A program made the position numbers and the translations under genes. A stretch of 64,000 nt of DNA, taken from Lepturacanthus savala (lineage: Eukaryota > Chordata > Actinopteri > Scombriformes > Trichiuridae). The notes under the pieces were generated by a model that was not told where the DNA came from, did no database searches, and saw only the letters and a program-made list of their open reading frames with translations. The stretch spans positions 2,760,001 to 2,824,000 of the forward strand of contig CM060474.1 in NCBI GenBank assembly GCA_030544235.1, in the 5' to 3' direction. The first letter of the stretch is position 1; the number at the start of each line of letters is the position of its first letter. Positions 61,377-64,000 of this stretch are shown here, one piece after another.

Positions 61377-61459
61377 GCTGCTGTTTTGTCACGTTTTACA
61401 CAAGGAAAGCTGCCCTTGAAGCCCAGAATGCACTGCATAACATAAAGACCTTAACAGGG
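61377..61459 (+). CDS. celf2: CELF2 83-bp exon carrying RNP1 of RRM1
   Basis: The acceptor is a pyrimidine run ending in CCCCAG (AG 61375-61376). With the G carried over from 35235 the exon reads [17 protein letters not shown] followed by [11 protein letters not shown], and ends at a complete codon before GTGAGTG, a strong donor at 61460. KGCCFVTF is the RNP1 signature of an RRM, so this exon completes the RNA-binding surface begun at 35101-35130. The 83-bp length and the phases (1 in, 0 out) fit the CELF-family gene structure as I know it. The residue before the last Gly is Thr (ACA); I recall Pro there in CELF1 and CELF2, so this may be a lineage change. The next exon, expected to start MHHPIQMKPAD, was looked for and not seen before 64000, so the gene is cut by the window end. 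Confidence 0.96.
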
Positions 61460-64000
61460 GTGAGTGTGTGTCCTCGATTCTCCTCTGCCTACTTTCTCCT
61501 CTAATCACACACTTACAGGATCACCCTGGGGCAGTGGCACCTCCCCAACTTGTGTGTGTGTGTGTGTGTAAGGCCCTATACATCCAGAGGACTAAAGCTG
61601 GATATGTTTTTGGGGCCCAAAATGTATCTAAACAAAGGATTATTGATAGAAATGGAAGCAATGAAAATGCAAATTAAAAAAGCAAGTGATAAAATATCAG
61701 ATGATTTCCTTAATTTAAACTTCTGGTTAACACAGTCGTGATGTGATGAAAACAAAGCCATGTTTTATGTTTTATTTTCCTCCATCATACATTCATCATT
61801 CACATTGTAAAACCACCATTAATCATTTAGGGAAAAGTGTAAGTTGTCAGCAGATTTGATGAACTTGATGAATATTTTATTTGAAACAGAGTTGCTCTAA
61901 TAATCAACTGGGCTGTTTTACTGTCTGTCATTCATTATTCACAAAACACAACTGCCATTTATCCTTTACAATATGCAGGTTTTGTTACTTCCAAAGCAGT
62001 TTTCTGCTACATAGTGCAACAGTTAAAGGCTGTGTAAGTTAGTCACACCACAGAAGCTGCTTTTACCAACCAAGACATTTGAATGGTTAAAAAAAATTCC
62101 AAACATGGTGTGTTGGGTGTTGGTGAAGGTGCTGAAACTAGAAACTGAACAATCAGGGTCATGCTTTTGGACAAGCAACATGATGATGTTTAAAAAAATA
62201 ATAATAATGATTAGATGCTATTGTTTAGTTTGACACCTACTTTATATGTAAATGTGAAATCGTTTCAGTAAAAATGTAACTTAAATGACCAAAGGATTAA
62301 TCACCAATCATCGTTAAATTGCCGTTTTTTCCAGTAGTGTGAATGTTACTCACTTCAAATGAAACACAAACCATAAAAAAACTAAGCAGAGCTTATCAAA
62401 TATGAATCAGTATTCTGATATTGCATCATCTGCTCCACTTCCCACTGTTCTCCACTTTCTTTCTTTCAGTTTCACTCCTTCCTGACGATATTTCTCTTTT
62501 TGCACTGCAACCGCAGATACACAGGACCCCTTGGGGGGGGTTCCGACCAGGTGTCGCTGCAATGGTACCACATTTGAGGGGATTTCCCACATTTTAACAC
62601 AGTATGAGTCAGCCCTCTGGAAGCAGTTGCCTGCCTTACCTGTGCATGAAATTTGCCTCTGGCGAGCATTACATTAGTAACAAGTACCGATTCACTGTAG
62701 AGATGCATAGGTTGTGCCAGGTCAGACTATCAGTAAATTCAGCAAATGATGCCTGAGTATGTGGGCCCCTAGGTTGCTGCAGGGCCCTTAGCAGCTGCTT
62801 ATTTCCCTTTATGCCGAGGGCCGACTCTGCGTGCATGTGTGAGCGTGTGTGTTAATGCACTTGTATGCCCATCAGTGCCACTGTGGCATTGCAAGCATGC
62901 AAATGGCTGCAAGTGTGAACAGGTGAGGAACAAACTGTCAGTGTCAGTTTGTGAAAGTGGAAGCAACTGAGTTGACAAGTGGGGCAACTGTTAGTGGAGT
63001 TTTCTTCTTAAAAATGTCTTGGTCATACTTAAAGGTTCTCTTCTTAATTTGTTTATTACAACCATGTGTAACAAAGCCTATGCCACCATCTTCTGACCAA
63101 ACTACAATATGCATCTTTTTTTCTCTCCAAACCAGTTGATGGCAACACAACTTATTAATATTTTTCTTTTTGTGAGATTTCAAAAGCTTGCTTAAAATCT
63201 GCTAAAACAAATGAAATCTCACATATAGTATTGTAGTGCATATAAAGAGTGCATACATTAGCCATTTGGTAAACCATATCAACAAAATCTCATTCATATT
63301 AATTTCGTATAACTTTAGTCAGCCAAATATTTTAAGTTTCAAACATATAAACAAAGTAGGATTAAATGTGTTAATTTGTGACAAATCTTTAAAACACATG
63401 AATCTATTTTCATTCTGTTATAACCAAGCTACATCCCACTACACACAGTGTTTTTGCCACATTGTGCAATGTGAAATATTTTGATGACTGCTGTACAATC
63501 CGGCATAACTTGGACAATAAAACAATGTGACATTGCTTTTCTTTTATGCTATCTGCTCCATTCTCAGCTATTGTTTCCTCCTGAAGCCCAGGAGGGTGAT
63601 ACAGGAAGTGGGCAGCAGATTGCTCGCAACTCCTCGCTCTTTTAGCTCTGGGTGGATATTTAGAGGCCCCCAGATCCCCTCTGCTCGAGCTATTGGCTGT
63701 TTCCTCTCTCTTTGGCTGCACCGGCTAACTGGAATCTAATCAGTTGAGCGCCTGTACTCGCTTGCTTCTGTCAGTTGGATCAGTGAATAGCCCTCCTGGG
63801 CAGCAGAGGGCAGTTACTGGGAATCCCACAAGAACTATACGCAGGATTTGTGCGCAGGCTTCCGATTCGGAGTCAAGCTTGTTGTTTTGCACAGAATCGC
63901 CGTGTTAATTGTTCATGGAATAAGTATGTTAAATTTGGTCTGTCTTCCTGCGCTGTGAGAGTTAGTCGTTTATCCCTTGTTGGAGGTGTGAAACAGCCCT
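61460..64000 (+). other. celf2: Start of the next CELF2 intron (partial)
   Basis: The region begins with the donor GTGAGTGTGTGT. A (TG)n tract lies at 61551-61569 and ends in GTAAGG (61568-61573), a possible alternative donor; reading through to it meets an in-frame stop soon after 61459. The rest, to the window end, is AT-rich unique-looking DNA without recognised repeats apart from short simple runs. No CELF2 exon or other gene is visible. Confidence 0.75.
61551..61569 (+). repeat. (TG)n tract 91 nt after the CELF2 83-bp exon
   Basis: 19 nt of TG followed by TAAGG. UG-rich RNA of this kind is the binding site class of CELF proteins. Confidence 0.9.

Overview
This is a stretch of vertebrate nuclear DNA, almost certainly from a teleost fish of the percomorph type. 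The evidence is very dense (CA/GT)n and (TA)n microsatellites, copies of several interspersed repeat families that I know from ray-finned fish, split genes with GT-AG introns, and no operon-like coding density. Only two exons can be supported as protein-coding. Both lie on the + strand and belong to one gene, CELF2 (CUGBP/Elav-like family member 2, an RNA-binding splicing and mRNA-stability regulator).

Layout. 1-32 kb holds no supportable gene. It contains non-coding DNA with microsatellites, miniature transposons and SINE-like repeats, and it may be upstream flank or 5' introns of CELF2. 32.1-33.5 kb is the most CpG-rich part of the window and the best candidate for a promoter or first exon. 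35039-35235 is the exon carrying the start of the common CELF2 protein and the first half of RRM1. 35236-61376 is a single 26.1-kb intron, loaded with repeats: a foldback MITE pair, a decayed LINE reverse transcriptase at 52.3-53.8 kb, several decayed tandem arrays and three perfect stem-loops. 61377-61459 is the next, 83-bp exon, which begins at the RNP1 motif of RRM1. 61460-64000 is the start of the following intron. No later exon is visible.

How the parts fit. The two exons splice in phase (phase 1, a Gly codon split G|GC) and rebuild RRM1, with RNP2 in the first exon and RNP1 at the start of the second. The most interesting local features are the simple repeats next to the splice sites. 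A (CA)n tract starts 8 nt after a weak donor of the first exon. UG-rich tracts, the known type of target of CELF proteins, flank the 83-bp exon on both sides and are part of its donor. This suggests hnRNP L-type and CELF autoregulatory control, but it is an inference.

I did not find an obviously new multi-gene system. The unusual material is repeat biology and possible RNA-level regulation. All repeat-family names come from recognition by eye. No database search was possible.
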